This document shows, one piece after another, positions 14,101-29,100 of a DNA stretch of 64,000 nt (position 1 is the stretch's first letter; each line of letters begins with the position of its first letter). The DNA comes from Prochilodus magdalenae (lineage: Eukaryota; Chordata; Actinopteri; Characiformes; Prochilodontidae). Under the pieces are notes generated by a model. It did no database searches and was not told the DNA's origin. It worked only from the letters and a program-made list of their open reading frames with translations. The stretch spans positions 1,357,501 through 1,421,500 of the forward strand of contig JAMWET010001300.1 in the NCBI GenBank assembly GCA_024036415.1, given 5' to 3'. A program made the position numbers and the translations under genes.

Positions 14101-17100
14101 AGAGCCTTAATGTGCTCTGCTACTATCTGAGCACCGCCCGCTTCGTCAACTGCCCTTCTGCCCTCATCTGCAAAACAAAGAGGTCACATAAAAAACAACA
14201 AACAAGACAACAAAGAACACAAAAAGACAAGAACCTGCAAATCATAAACGACAGGAGAAGGAAGCTTCAAATTAAATCATATATGGTAACACATTGGGTA
14301 TAATAATAAAATAAAGAAAACAATAATAATAATGCACTGGTACTCAATAGAACAGGGAATTCTTTAATAATACTAGGCCTTGTTTCAACACAACTGAAAA
14401 AACAACTGAATAAGGCTGAAAAAACAACAACAAGTCCTAACAGCAGCTGCAGAACATCCAGTTCCTTCTCACTGACAGTATCTTTTCAGCATCTCTTAGC
14501 TTTTCCAGAGTGCAGGCTGCTGTCAGATTGACATGACCTGATGGACAGACCCATGGGTAGGATCCGACTCCGAACCTCGAAAGTGATACAACACCAGCAC
14601 AGCTCACGTCCAGACTGTAACACTGGGGCAACCCTGAAGTGTGAAAGATCACTTAAAGCCTCTGCTGTCGAGACCAGACTCTGCTCACTTAGATGCTATA
14701 ACAGACCAACAGAAACGGGACTAAAAACCAGTGTGCATGAAATGCGATACCTTATTCCAGCTTATTCCAGTCATTCCTGCTGATGCTGTAATGAGTTTGT
14801 ATTATTAGATTAATAATGATACACAATGCAATGTACTGTACTGCAGTGAAGTGTAGTATCGCATTGTGAATGGCATTACACTTGGACACTCAAGCTTTCC
14901 TTTCCACTGCTTAGCTTTCCTTTAAAATATGGAACAGTAAGTGTTGAGTGTTATATTAAACTAATACTGAAAAAGCTCATGAATTAATGTAAGGCATTTT
15001 TCCTGGAGCCTGTAATGAAAACTGTACTAGATGAGACACTGCTGTACTGTGCTAAATCTAAAGATAATCTGATGATAGATTAATTGCATTTTTAGACCTC
15101 TACGGTTTATACATGAATAAACTACAGCACAAAATCGTTCACTAAACCGTTAGCCTCTGCATTTTCTTAGTCTTCCAGTATTTGAATATTGACACCACAT
15201 GTAGTTAGGTCAGCTACCTGAGTCGGGTATACGTCCCTATTGTAAACATGTATTTTAAAATGTTATTACAAATTAAAAGTGATTGTAATATTTACTAAAG
15301 TATGTAAAATACATTTTTGTGCTAAGCGAAATGACTATGGTGCTATGGTTACCTAAAAGTCCAAAAAGCTCAGTGTTTTGTTTTGATTGCATGTTTGCTG
15401 AATTCAGTGTGTATTACGGTAATTATGAAATGCTAAGAAATAGTCTTAATAAAATGTGAGATTTGAAATGAATCATAAAAAATAATTTCTCCTAAAGAAA
15501 TCCACTCCAACTGAATTATTGTAAGATCAGAAATGGACAACCTGGTTAATAACTGGTGCATGGCCTGAGGATACAAATGAGACTAGCGCTCACGCCATGC
15601 AATAAAATGAAAAAGGAACAACCACTGGATTTCAAACAGACCTCTTCCTCTATGCCATCCCAGTGAAAATCATAGCAGCAGTGTTTTTGTTACATACTCC
15701 CTCATACACGTCTTATCAGCTCAATCGCACCTTTGCTCCACTCCACTCCTCCCCAGTCGCCTCCATTCTACTCCCCCCCCATGTCTTCGCCTATCTTCTT
15801 CCCTCTGCTCGGGAAAGAAAACGTCTCTTTTTCTCCTGCACCAGCAAATTATAGGCCATCACTCAAAGCCACAGCTGCAGAGTCGACAGCAACGTCACCC
15901 ACGCTGGGGAAACACACAAGGGGGGCTGCTGGATTCAGAAGAGATAGAAAAATAAAATGCACTTCCGAAACCCTGAGTCACTGAAACCTATTCGCTATTT
16001 AGCTATGCAGCTAACATATGATGATGACAGCTACTCAAACAATGGTACACTGAAATTAGGCAGTGTTGCAGTTTCACAAATGTACTCTTTCATAGCAACT
16101 GTGGTGAGGTTGGGTTGGGTGTCCATTAATAACAAGCTTGGCAAAAATCCAATTCAGTCTAATGACCTTAGATTGGATTAGTGATGTTGATGAATAACTG
16201 ATTAACCATTTACTGACAAAAGCATACATGTCTAAACAATGCTTTTGGTTAAAAAGATTTAACTTTATTTAAATTTCATTTCTGACAAAGATTAGAAATA
16301 TTTAAATTAAGTTTTTTATTTTTCCACTACAAATGAGGTGCAACGGTTTCTACCAGTAGCCTAACTTAAGCTAAGAAGCCTATATGGACACTGGATTTAC
16401 AGAATTTATAAGCAGCTTCAAATCAACTCTTAGAGTCACTGGCCATGGTCAACCACAACTCCCAGATGTGCTAGAGTCAAAGACTGACCTCATGTTCATT
16501 CGGTCCTTCTCAACAAAAATGACGAGGAAGTTAAAATACAGTGCTATGGCTACATGTAACATTTGTTTAGGTTGTTACTGTTGAGTGTAGCTTTAAGCTT
16601 TAGCCTACATGTGTAAATCTGCTTGTTAGTTAATGTTTGCATAGCATATGCATTTAGTCCAAATGTCAATAAAGCTTAAAAGCCAACTAACTTATTTAAA
16701 TAGATTGCTTTAAACTATGCATATGATCGTCCAGCCAGTCTCGATCATACGTGATGTGATCATCAGATCATACGTGCTCTCTAACTTGGGCTAATAGTAT
16801 GTGGTAAATATAAGCAGATACACTACATTATTCTGCTGTCGTATCTGTTTTGTTAGCTATGTTTATTTAACCCCAGTGCTTTGTTTCATGGGTCGTGCCT
16901 GGCATTCCAGGACCGCCAGGGAATCGATCAACCACAAAATATTGGTGAGAGGAATTAACCTAAATTCATCCATAAACTTTGTGGAGTTTAGATTTATTAT
17001 ATAACACTGAGGCTTTAGCATAAAAGCTTCTCTAATAAGATTTGTTGCTGTAAATCAGAAAATGCTGCGAATGTTTCACTGTGGCTAAACAAAACCTCGC

Positions 17101-20100
17101 CTGATCTCTCCTACAGTGTGACCTTTCAAACAAAATCAATTTCGCTGAAAATTATTTATGCACACATTTCCACACTTTGGGAAAAGAAAGGTACTAGTTA
17201 CAGTTTATGCATTTTAAATGGGATTTTTACCACCGCTCTGAAAAGTCTGTCCAACCTTTGTCCAACAGCTGCTATGATAGAAGTCATCTGTGGACGAAGC
17301 TTGAATGGCTGATTAAAGCATAACTTTAACTTTTCGGTTCAGCTTCGAATGAAACACAGTGTGAACCTATTATAAGTGTGGACCTATAAAACCCCAGCCA
17401 TACTCAATTATAAAACTACATTTGACAGGCCTGTGCTTGTTCTCACCTCCAGAGCAACAAGCATTAGACCGGGTTGGACTCCTGCATTAGTAGCCACTAT
17501 CAAACCCGCGAGGAGAAAAGCCAAAGCAGTGGGGGAGGTATGATTCACAGCTGAGCAGCACAGAAAAGTCTGCCAGTGAGCAAGCTCTGTGCAAGGCTTC
17601 CGGAAGGCAGCACGGGAGTTCTGACGGAGTGAGAGACACCTCCAGAGAGCAGCGCCTTTCCAGCGTTTTCTTTTCGTAATTAGAGCTTCTAGCTCATATG
17701 CTATTAGTTCCCATGGACAACCGAAATACAACTATTACAGAAACTGTAAAGCCTTTAGGGATAATGTCTATCCCAGTCTACATTAAATCATGAACAGTTG
17801 TTTTGGTCCAATGTTTATTAAAGCGACAGTCAAAAGAAATAATTAGCACATTCCCAGAAGTGCCATATTAATCTGAAGTTTAAACGGTGCCTAGGCTTTC
17901 CGGAAAATTACTTAAGTCATATCTCTACATGCACATAGGCCTACACATCAACCTACTAACTACTTTGGACACGATCATCTATTCAGTCACAGAATAAATA
18001 ATGCTTCAGCGTTATTTGCTTATTTACCTTCACCTGCCCAGCAACACACATCTACCTAACTGTATAAGATTAACTGTCAAGGTAAGGGTATAAACACCAT
18101 GTCACAAAATATAATTGTTTTGGACTGCTCTGATCAATCAAAGACCTATTTCTTCCTTACTGCACATAAGAGAGTTGTGGGTTAAACACTATTGTTAATT
18201 GTAAGATCAGTGATGTTTTCATTCAGCAACTGAAACCGTCATTACTGTTGTTATAAGTCATTCAACAGAAAACTGAATAGATTCTGGCAATACAAGAATA
18301 CAGATTTATCACACCATGGGTCAGCCCTATAATCAATCCGGATCACTGTTCACAAAACCCAAGACTGGAAATACAGTGTATGGCCAGTATATGTGGATAG
18401 CTGACCCTTTAACCATAGGCATCAACACCCTCTTGACCCTTCTGAAGGGGCCTTCCTCAAAAGGAGTCAAAAGGGCATTAGTCAGGTCAGTCACTGATGT
18501 TAAACAAGAAGGCCTGGCTACTATTCATCACAAAGGTGTGCAATGGGGTTGAGGTTAGGGCCCCGTGCAGGCCATTAGAGTTCCTACACAGGTCATCAAA
18601 CCATGTCTTTATGGAGTTTGCTTTATGGGACAGAGAAGGCCCTTTCCCAAACCGCTGCCACAAAGCCTTTTTGTGCTGTAGCATTAACAGTATCTTTCAG
18701 CTGAACTAAAGGGCCTAGATGTTTGGCACTGTGCATAACGATCTCAGGCTTAATGATTTTGCTTCCAGGGGAAGTTTAGAAGTCTGTAATGAGTGAACTA
18801 CATGCTTCAGCACTCTGTGGTCGCACTCTGTGATTTTGCACGGTATACCAATTCGTAGCTGGGCTGTTGTTGCTCCTACGTGCTTGCATTAAATAATAGC
18901 AGCACTAACACTTGACCAGAGCAGATCTTGCAGGGCTCAAATTTCAACAGCCCTGAACTCTTGGAGCTCTTTGGAACTACCCACTGTCAGTGTCAGGGTT
19001 AGTGTCAGTGTTGGCTTATAGAGATTTTACGTCTATGTGCTTTATTTTATACACCTGAAGGCAATAGGTGTGCCTAGAACACCTTAAGACAGACATTAGT
19101 AGGGGTGTCCACATACCTTGGACATATAAGGTGCATCGCTATACTGGTGGAGTGGGAAGAGCTTTCAGACAGACTTGAGTTGGCTGATGATATTATTGAG
19201 AATGCACAAAACTCGGCTATCTATTACGACGGCCATTGAATTGAATGTTTGAAAATGCGGCCTCTCGCATAGCCTCTTCCAGTCTCTCCAGCTCCTCAAT
19301 AATAAAGCATAGACGTCTTTTTATTGTGAGGTGTGGTTGCCCTGTATGAGTCCTCAATCACTGACTATCTTCAGGCTATCCAGGAGCATTTTCTTATGGT
19401 GATCATGCTAGTTAAACAGATAAAGCCAAGCTGCTGTTCTCCATGCCCAGAATGCCCTCCTTTAAGAAACACTAGCACTGGCTGAACTGGAAGACGCTGT
19501 GTTCCTTCAAAGTTGTCAGAGTCTAAAATACAATTTCATATTGCTCAGCCAAATGGCAATAGCAGGCCACAGTCACAGTAGCCTGTAGGGTAACTTAGTA
19601 CAGAAAGTTTTTGTTTTTTGGTTTTGTGCCAGGGATACACAGTCTAGCCTAGTTCTGCATAAGATTCCTACCTGCGTTCCTTAATTGTGGTTGACCTGAA
19701 GCCTGCAAACTGTAAATAAGTTTGACAAAGCAAGCAAAATCAAAGAAAGCGGACAGAAACAAAGAGATCATTCAACTATTCCCGCACAGTCCTAGTCAAA
19801 TAGCATCAGCACCCAGCTGCACCACAATGGCGCCACCATGATGGCCATCCAGCTGATCAACTTACATGTCTGAAAACACGGTATCCTCAGCTTCAAGATG
19901 CACAAAACTGAAGCATGTGTCTCACCAATTTTCACCAGTTTCATCAAGTGTTCAGAATTTCTGTAAAGGCTTCTCAGTCTGTAGGATAATATCTGCCGTC
20001 ATGCAGTTTCTGTGGCTTTTACTTCTAAGTTTGTATCATACCAGGAAACATCTCTTCTTGCTGATTGCAGGATGAAGCCTGCATGGCTATGTGCTTTATT

Positions 20101-23100
20101 TTATACCTAGTAGAAAATGGGGTTTGGCTGCAACACCTGAACTAAATTTAGAAAGAACATCCTTACAGTCACTCAGATAGTCGCTTCGTATTTATTCCAA
20201 AGCACATATATGCACGTATCGACACACAGTGCACTGTAGCTCAGCACTCAGTAATTCTCTCCTGATTATAGCTGTAGCTGTGTGTGAGCTGTGAGTCACT
20301 CCATTTGGCTTGAACAAAGCTCCAGGTCTCACTCACCCATGCCCACACAGAGTCTAGGACAGCTGCCCACTACCCACAATCCCCACACATACACAGCTCA
20401 TGAATCATGAAGATAGGGAAGAAGCGAGGGAGCTTTCATACTCAGCCTTTTTGGTTGGGTTCCAAGGAGCAAGCATTAGCCCTGTCAGTCTTCTGCTTCG
20501 AAGGAAGCCTTGACGCCCCATCGTTATTCCTTTTAATCCTTCAAAAGAACTATTCAAACTAAGCTGTAATATGCTTACTGTACGGAGGCTATACAATAGC
20601 CAAGGACATCCACATATATTCACTGGTTAAAGATATTCAATGGTCTTAGTTGCTGACAAAGATTAATCTCAGTTGGGAGTTTTCAGGAGTGGGCTGGCTG
20701 ACACTGTGATGACATGTGTTGGCCCTGGCCCAGGGTCACTCTCAGCTGGGCTCCAGTTCAGCTGCTCCATCACTCAGCCCTCCACAGAGCAGGAGATTGG
20801 CTGTCTACTTTACAGAGATGGCAGCCTTTCTTGTATACACGTGTGTAAATGTATATAAATGAACTGGTGCTTTGTTAGGTGCTCTTATTATGACCAGAAG
20901 TGTCTTTTTACCTGCTTTTCACATTCTGTTCTCAAAAGCCTGATCAATACTGGGACATATTTTGAAAGAATTAAAGTGAATAAAACATAATGTTTTTTTT
21001 TTTAAATATACAAACAATGACTCCCGGTTGAATACATACACAGAAGCCTGTATGATTCCAAACCTATTTAAATTTCAATTTAATTGTAGTAATGTTTCCC
21101 AATCTAGGTGCCAATTCAGTGCAATTATGGATAATTGGTAAGTAATTTTATGTTATAGTCTCTAAAATGTTATTGTAATAAGTAGTTTAAAGATAACTAA
21201 AACAGATATTAATAAATATGGTATTAAACAGATATTTTAATAAAAAATTACTGCAACACTGTTAGGTACTGACATTTTTTCTTTGTACTTATGTCACATG
21301 ACATTTTGTTGATTTGGTTGTTTATATAAAAAAAAGGAATGATTAAGAGTTAGGAGTATCAACAAACATTTGAAACTCATTTTCATAGAAACGGTAAAAA
21401 AGTGATAAACAGTAATGATAAATATATTTTTTATAATAACTAATGTAATGTTTTTGATGTAATTAGAGAAAAAGTTTTCTCCAGAACAATAAGAAATTAA
21501 ACTTTTTCTGCAGTACGATATTATCACTGTCCAAAAAAAAATGTCATTTGTATTTTTTGCAGATTTTTTTAAGCATAATTATAAAACTGTATTTTACATA
21601 GTGTGAATTGTTTTGAGGAAAGGACCAACAGAACTCCAAAACTGCATCACATAAAATCTATTTAGCTTACATTACATTACACTGACAGTAAAAATGGTTT
21701 TCGGTTGCTTCCTGTTAAGCTCCCATTTCGAAGACACTTTTTTTTCTTAACGCAGTAATATAGAGCTCCAACTGATCTACTGTATCATATTAATTTAGTA
21801 CCGTGGCCACTAGATTAGGTGTTTTTGAAGTTACCCATTAACTGTAATTGGCCTAAATGATCCATGTATTTCACCACTGCTTGTTCAGTGGACTAGGACC
21901 CAGGTTTATTTAACCTATCTACAAACATCTGAGCTCACTTTTCAGAAGCTGGTGGTGCAGAGCTGGAAAAATATTCATATTTTCCATTCCTCTGACCAGG
22001 GACTAGGATATGTAAGTGATGTGCAGACGCTCTAGGAGAGAAAGGACTTGACATTCTCTGTCAGTCAGCCAAAAGTCCCTTCCTACTTTCTGTCCAGTCT
22101 GGTCAAAGTCATATGCCATTCCTTCACTACTCCACCAGGCAACAACACAGCACAAGGAGTCAAGATGGCAGGGAAGTGCCTTACATCTCATAATAAGGCA
22201 TCATTTAAACATATCACAACAAGTTACCATGAAAGCACCAGACTAATTAGCATGCATGGAACGAGGATAATTAGTTAAAAGAAAGAGCAAGCAGAGCTCT
22301 AATAAAGCAATAAACGGCCGGCAGATATTGTTTCTGCGCTCTGAATTCACACATCATCACACAAATCAAATCCATTAGATACTCCATAGTAACAAAGCAA
22401 TTAAGCTAAGGTAAGTGAGTGGGTGAGGTGGAGTTATTCGCTGTGCTTCTAAAAGACAGACGGTAATGAGTCATAAAAAGGCCATGGCGTCTGATCCGTT
22501 CTCCATTTTATCAAACGAACACTGTGCCTTGATTCTGAACCATTTCTCCACTAATCCTCTTTATACTTTCCCTGTAGGCTCTGAAATGGCTCCCCTCAGA
22601 CAGGCCCGCAGTAGGTATGAGGTGGAGGGGTTGGGGGAAGGGTACTTACGGCTGTCGTAGCAGATGTTGCCCAAGGCTCGACCCGTCTGAAGCAGTACCT
22701 CCTGGTCCTTGCAGTTGAGCAGCTGAACCAAGGGGGGTATGAGCCCTGCCTCCACACAGGGACTTCGCATGAACTCTGGGGAGAGAGACCGAGACCTTTC
22801 AAATCGACTTTCACCACATTGACAATGGGCTTGGCTGAAAACATGACCATCACTGTTAGTCTCCTCATCTATAATTATACATCTCAGATACCGTAACTGA
22901 TAAGGGTGCAACAACGAATCGGCTTAGTCGACTAAAATCGACCAATGACCAATTAGTAGGCAACTAAAGTAATAGTCAAGTAGTTGGTCGTTTCCTGTAT
23001 GTCTATGGTATAAACCAACATAGAGCTAAATTCACAAGCAGATAAGCTACATGGGAGATTATTCAACAATCAAAAAGGTCATTTGTCCTAGTAAATGTGT

Positions 23101-26100
23101 AATCTACATCCTACTCGAATATGCAGAGCCGAGATGGAGACTAAACTCAAAGACTCGGATTGATGTTTCACTCAAGGCAAATTCCCTATTTGATTTTGAG
23201 TCACTATTCAGTTTGTACCTTGAAGTAAAATTTCAGCATGAGAAAAAACAAAACCCACAAAAAAATGTATCACAATTTCAGATGACAATTTCTCACACTG
23301 TTCTTACTTTCCAAACCAAAGGAAGATTGTCTGCCCAGTATCATTTATTTTGCTTCAATATTGTTTTTTTCGCCATTTGTTGCTAGTGACATTTAGTTCC
23401 TGCGTGCACAGTGAAGCATCCAATCATCTCCCGCCACCCCCAAAACCCCGACCACACCCCCCACGACTCGAGGCAACACAACTAATTTGTTTGACCATTT
23501 AAAGCTCCACCACAAAGCTCTGTATGACGAGCAGCATGCTATCCAAAGCCGCAAACAGTTTTAGATGCCTTGTAATCCAAACCCCAAGCGATAACGTTTT
23601 CTGGAAAGACAGCAGTAGGGCTTTTAAAAACACGATCCAGGGGTCACGTGATAAGCGGCATGTAATTTAATATGCCTTTAAATACCAAGTTTGACTTTAT
23701 AGAAGGCCACCATTGTGATGTGCCGAATGTAGCATGACCATGCACTAAAAGCAGACAAAACCTGAAATGGTTGGACAGCATGTATTTAGGGTTTACCTTT
23801 GTATAGTGTAACATCTCCAGTTAATAACAAGACTAAACTCTACGACTTCTCCAGCAAGACTGCAGATTCAACTCACAAGATGCAAAAATTTAGAAAATAC
23901 AAAATATATTAAAAGGCTTGTGGTCTGAAGGAATACTGTGCATTATAAATGGGTGTGTCCTTCAGGAGGATCTTACTGTAGGACGGGCTAGCAGGATGAG
24001 CTAAAATGTACATGATCATTATGTCAACTACTCACTGCCAATCAATGAAAAAGAGAAGGGAAACTCTGAGCAATAATTGTTGGAGTTTAACTTAGTAATT
24101 GTGAAGTTGTGTAAGCTGTGATAATCTCAAAACTTTCTGTACCTTACATAAGGTATGACACTGGAACAGTCTGCTCATTAACTACAGCTAAGATACAGGA
24201 TGTCGCTGGTCATGTTTCTGCCAAAATCACAGCTGCTGCTAAATTATAATGAGGAAAGCCACTCCCCGATGCACAAAAAGTGGTGTTGAAAGCAAGCGGC
24301 TTTCAGAGGCTTATACGCTGTAACATTTTGAATGTTCTTAGTCATCCTGCTGTTTTTGCTGGGTAAAATCTCTCCCCTGTCCTGTTAATCAGCAACCGTT
24401 TGCTATTAACTTAATACAAATAGTCCCATAACAGTCTGGTTGTGTGTGAGTGTGTGGTTCTGATCAGAAATGAGGGAGGATGCATCTGGTGTATCCTTAT
24501 TCTTTTAAAAGCAGGTCATCACATTTGTTGGCCGGATTTCAAGGCTCTTCTGAAACAGGGCGGCGATTATAAACACCTGAAAAAGTTCCCTTTCCCCTCA
24601 TGAAGAGCAATGCCCCCAAAGTGCTCAAATGGACGGAGCACAGATGTTCCCAGTGGAACGCTGCTAGCCCCATGCCAGCAGGAAGCTGCCAAAGCCCTGG
24701 CACACCAGCAGGCTACCATCATTAGCTGCCTCGCTTGCTGCTAAAAGCCCATTCATTATTTTAAACCTTTTTAACTTTCACAAACTCCATTCACTTCCAA
24801 GCCCTCCACTGGCAGGCCTCCTTAAGCATGGTCTGAAGAAACACTTGTGTAATTAGCCTAAAAGCACCGAACAGGCGGACTCTGCAGAACCGAGGTTTTA
24901 TGGGCTTTGCAGGCAGGTAGGATGGCATAGAACAAAGTGACTGAACATGGAGCGACACGGTGGGGTGAGTGCTGGGGTGGTTCACTGCGGGCCTTTTACT
25001 CTTCAGTGTGGCCTATGATCATGACACAGTATGAGAGCAGTACATTGAGGAACACATGACATATGACATGGCAACTGTACACAACAGACAACTGTTTCTG
25101 GGTCTAAAATAAATAAATAAATAAATAAATATAAAAAATCGCACAGCTAACAATAGTGGACGAGAAGACGCAAGCACATCAGCCACAGTGCACCTCAATA
25201 GAGCCAAACCTTCACGCCACTGATAAAGCAGACATGTACTTTGTCCATGTTCTCCAAGAAGTCTGATGCCTGGTGATGTAAGCTAAATCACACATGGGTG
25301 TGAAAACTTATAGAGAAGGATGGGGATCTTCAAGAGCTACTGAGGTACAGAGAGTTAAAGCTAGCTCCAGACTTGGCTGGTTGACTGGTTCACTTTATTA
25401 TGGGCTAGAAATGAGTGGTAAATATAACCTGAGAACTTCAGCATAATGCCTCCTGCTCAACTGCACAGCATTATGTTCACTTTCACTTTTGCATGTTTTG
25501 CACTTCGTACTGCACACTTTACACCATCCATCCCAACACTGCACACTAATGTAAATATAAATTCAGATATTTCTAAATTGCATATTTATGTATATCTAGT
25601 GTTTATATTGTTACTACATTCCATTCTTTTTATCTTTGTATTTTTTATTTATTTTTATTCTATTATATTTGATATATTGTCTTTTTATTATCTTATTGTT
25701 TCATGAAAGGTGTTGGTTGTCAAAGCATTTTACTGTTAGTTGTACCTTGTATGACTATGTGTGCCAAATAAACCTTGATTAGCCCAACATCAGCTATTAC
25801 ATTATTGTCAAGAATATTATTATTAGCACACAAGGTGCATGTTTAAATATCTGCTTTGTTTTTTTGTATCTTGGTGCATTTATAAAGAATGATTTAATTT
25901 TTATAACAATTATTGTGCATATAGTATGTTCTTCACAATGGATTTGACCACCAGTCAACCACATTACAGGACTGAAGCTGTTTTGTAACTGATATTTTAA
26001 TGGGCCGCATCCTTGGTTTTAGGCTTGCTATTTAACAGTCACCAAGTACTGTGTTCAGGCGACAACCAACACCTTTACCTTCACTGTCCTGCAACACACT

Positions 26101-29100
26101 CCAACCCTAATCAGCAGGATGTGCAGAGACTTGCTCCATTTTTGTTTAAAACTTTGGCCGAATACGAACCTGCGAACACCGTATTCATCACCATACAGCA
26201 CAGACTGAGACCATGAGCTGACTGTACCATTAGAGCCCTGGTAGATAACGACTGGTATCTAAATAAACATACTACTTCTATATATTTCAATAAAATCGAT
26301 TTTTCTTCACAAACTATGAAAGATTCAATTACCTAGAAAAGGCCCCAATTTCCTCAACAAAAAGAGCAGCCTCATAGTCTAGTCAGCCTGCCAAGCTGTC
26401 TCGAACAGCACGGCTGTGTCTGCACTTTGGGGAGCGAGAGTGTGCATGTTAAGTCCTCCAAGACAGAATCATATTTTTAGAGAGATATTTTAAAATGCCA
26501 CAATTCATTAATCAGCTATCACCTAATAACCTTAGAAAGCACACTGCATGCATGTTACACCGTACATGTGAAAATGAAAACCTGTGGTTTTAAATAAAAG
26601 CTCAATATCTGATATATTAATATATCTCCTCTAAGGCTGAGATATTCCCCGAGCTACACTTAAAGTAGTAAACAGTCCAGATACTGAAGGTGCTGCCAGA
26701 GAAGCAGAGGGAGGAGACATAATACTTCATATCATTCCGTCTGTTAGTCAGGCAAGCTCCATCTGTTGTCAGACTAGGAGGGCCAGCATTGTGGAGCTGG
26801 CAAATAAGTAAGGCACAGTGGGCTGGATGGGATGATGCAGCCGTGAAAGAAAACAGAGGTATTTCAAACGGATTTATGACATTTAAATCTCTCTCACTCA
26901 TTTCAGACCCGATCTGAATCCAGGCTATACTGCTGTTCTTAAAACCCATCCATGAAGATGCTAGTCTATGTTTGTTATATAGGACATCATCAGGTCTACT
27001 ATCTATTACTGAATCTAGGCCAGAACCTAAAACGGCTCAAGCTAATTCTATGGGCTGCAAACACGCTCCATGACTACGAAGTACGCATCAACAAGCAAAA
27101 CAGGTACAATAATGAGAAACGTCTAAACGAACTTTGACACATTGGGAGGTGAGAGAAGTAACAAAATGGCAAGTGCAGACAAGTGGATGTGTCTTTGAAA
27201 CACAAATAGGTGGCTGTCTAAATAAAGCCTAAAGAAAAGCTCACCGTTTTTGGCTAGCTCCGCTATGATGTTGGCTACTTTGGGTGTACAGGAATTCTGT
27301 GTGGCCAGTAAAGAAGGCATCATGGGAAGAACACCCATCTCCTGGATCTTTTCACTGGCTTCCACATCTGTAAATGGAGACAGACCAGGAATTAATATTG
27401 GGCAAAAATCACACGGGATGTAAAATGCATTAGTGTATTCTTATAAACACAAAGTAATGCGCATCTCAAATATGCATACATTAAAAAATGTATACAATTA
27501 AATGTAGCTGGCTGATTCATAACAAGCATCACATTTTTCATTCGCATTATATCATACAGAATGGAATGCTTTGATCAAGCATCAATTTTGAGAAATATTT
27601 GGTTGATTAATATTTGGTTTTTCCCCAGATAGTACATTCTTGTTCATTTAGATCCCATTTATTGATTTAAGCCACATAAATCAGTTTCAATTTCAAGTTC
27701 ATTTCATGGCAAGTCAAGATATTCAAAATTGTGTTTCACAAAAAATTGTGCACGTATACAATTACTTGTATACTGTTTACCTGAATCAAATATGTACATC
27801 AGTTCCACATGAAAAAACCATCATATCAACACAATTATTGCCAACTGAAAAACGAAAAAGAACAGACTTAATCACACTGTATGTGCATTAAATGTGGCAG
27901 TGATGCCACAGATCATAAAATGAATACATAAGGTCATTAGAACCACATTAATTACAGCAAAATTATTTTTGTTATTAGCTATGTGTGATAGCTACCCTAT
28001 GGCTCATAACTCATTTAGTCACTTCTGAAGCTGAACACTTTGATCTTGTTTCCCAGATTAATTAAGCATAGTCCTGGACTGGGCAGCATGTTGAAAGAAA
28101 ATCTTTATAGAAAATCCAGGAAGTCCAGGGTTAGGCACAGTCACTTTCTGGGAAACCAACCTTCCGAGTACAGAAAAATCAGGACGAAGAAAGAAAGCAC
28201 TGAGTCACATGATATATTAGCCATTAACTCACTGATCATCAAAGGGCTGCATGACTGAGACTAAGCCAGTGTGGTGAGCACTTGTGACACACCACAGGAT
28301 CAGGTAGTACTGGACTATGTTAACTTAGTCTTAGTCAACATTTAAAGTCTATGATGGTTGAACTGAATATGAGTGGTGTGTGAGTGTATCTAGCAGGTAG
28401 GAGCAGTGAACTGGCTTCACCTCCCTTACCCTGCACACTCCACTAGCTCAATAATAATTTATGACTGTCCCGAGCATCACTACAGCAGCACCTCTCAGCC
28501 CTCAGAAAGATCTGCCCATAAATTAAAGGCCTGGAGCGGTCAGCCATTACATTTATCAAAAGAGCATGCAGGCTACAACACAGCGATGCCCATATCTATA
28601 ATGTAGGTTCTGCAATCTTTAAGTTAAAACATTTCAAATGTTATTGATATTGGCCAGAGTTTAATTTTACAAGCACAGAATACTTGTTTTTGTTTCTGAA
28701 TGAGTACAGTTTCCTTCAATATTTGACATATTGTGTCACACTAGACCCTGCTTACTGTAAGCAGTCAGTCTCTAACGGCAGTGAACAGTATTCCCTCTAA
28801 AGCAGGGATTCCTGATCCCTGTCCTGGCAACCGGTTAAGGAGTTGAAGCAGGTGCGCTAAAGCAGAAAAATGTGTATAGGGTGTGGTTGCCAAGACTGGG
28901 ATTGGGAGCCCCTGCTCCAGAAGCACTGGGACTATTACTTCAGGTGAGCATCACATTAAGGTAGCAGTTCACGGGACTAAATCAAACGACTAAATTCATT
29001 AATTATACAATACATGACGTAAAAACAAACTGATGAGTACCTAGAATTGTATATGTTTTAAATACTAAACTGGCATTACCGAGTGTGTTCACCCACAGCC

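Larger units (their letters stand above)
22776..27244. other. rap1gds1 intron 3
   Basis: Holds an AAAT microsatellite and a LINE-type tail at 25.4-25.8 kb. A GC-richer stretch at 24.5-25.0 kb has no coding similarity that I recognise; conservation there would need a comparison between species. Confidence 0.75.

Noticed and set aside
22561..22914. 117-codon open frame on minus as a single exon
   Set aside because: Only 22650-22775 is coding; the flanking parts are intron read-through past good splice sites.
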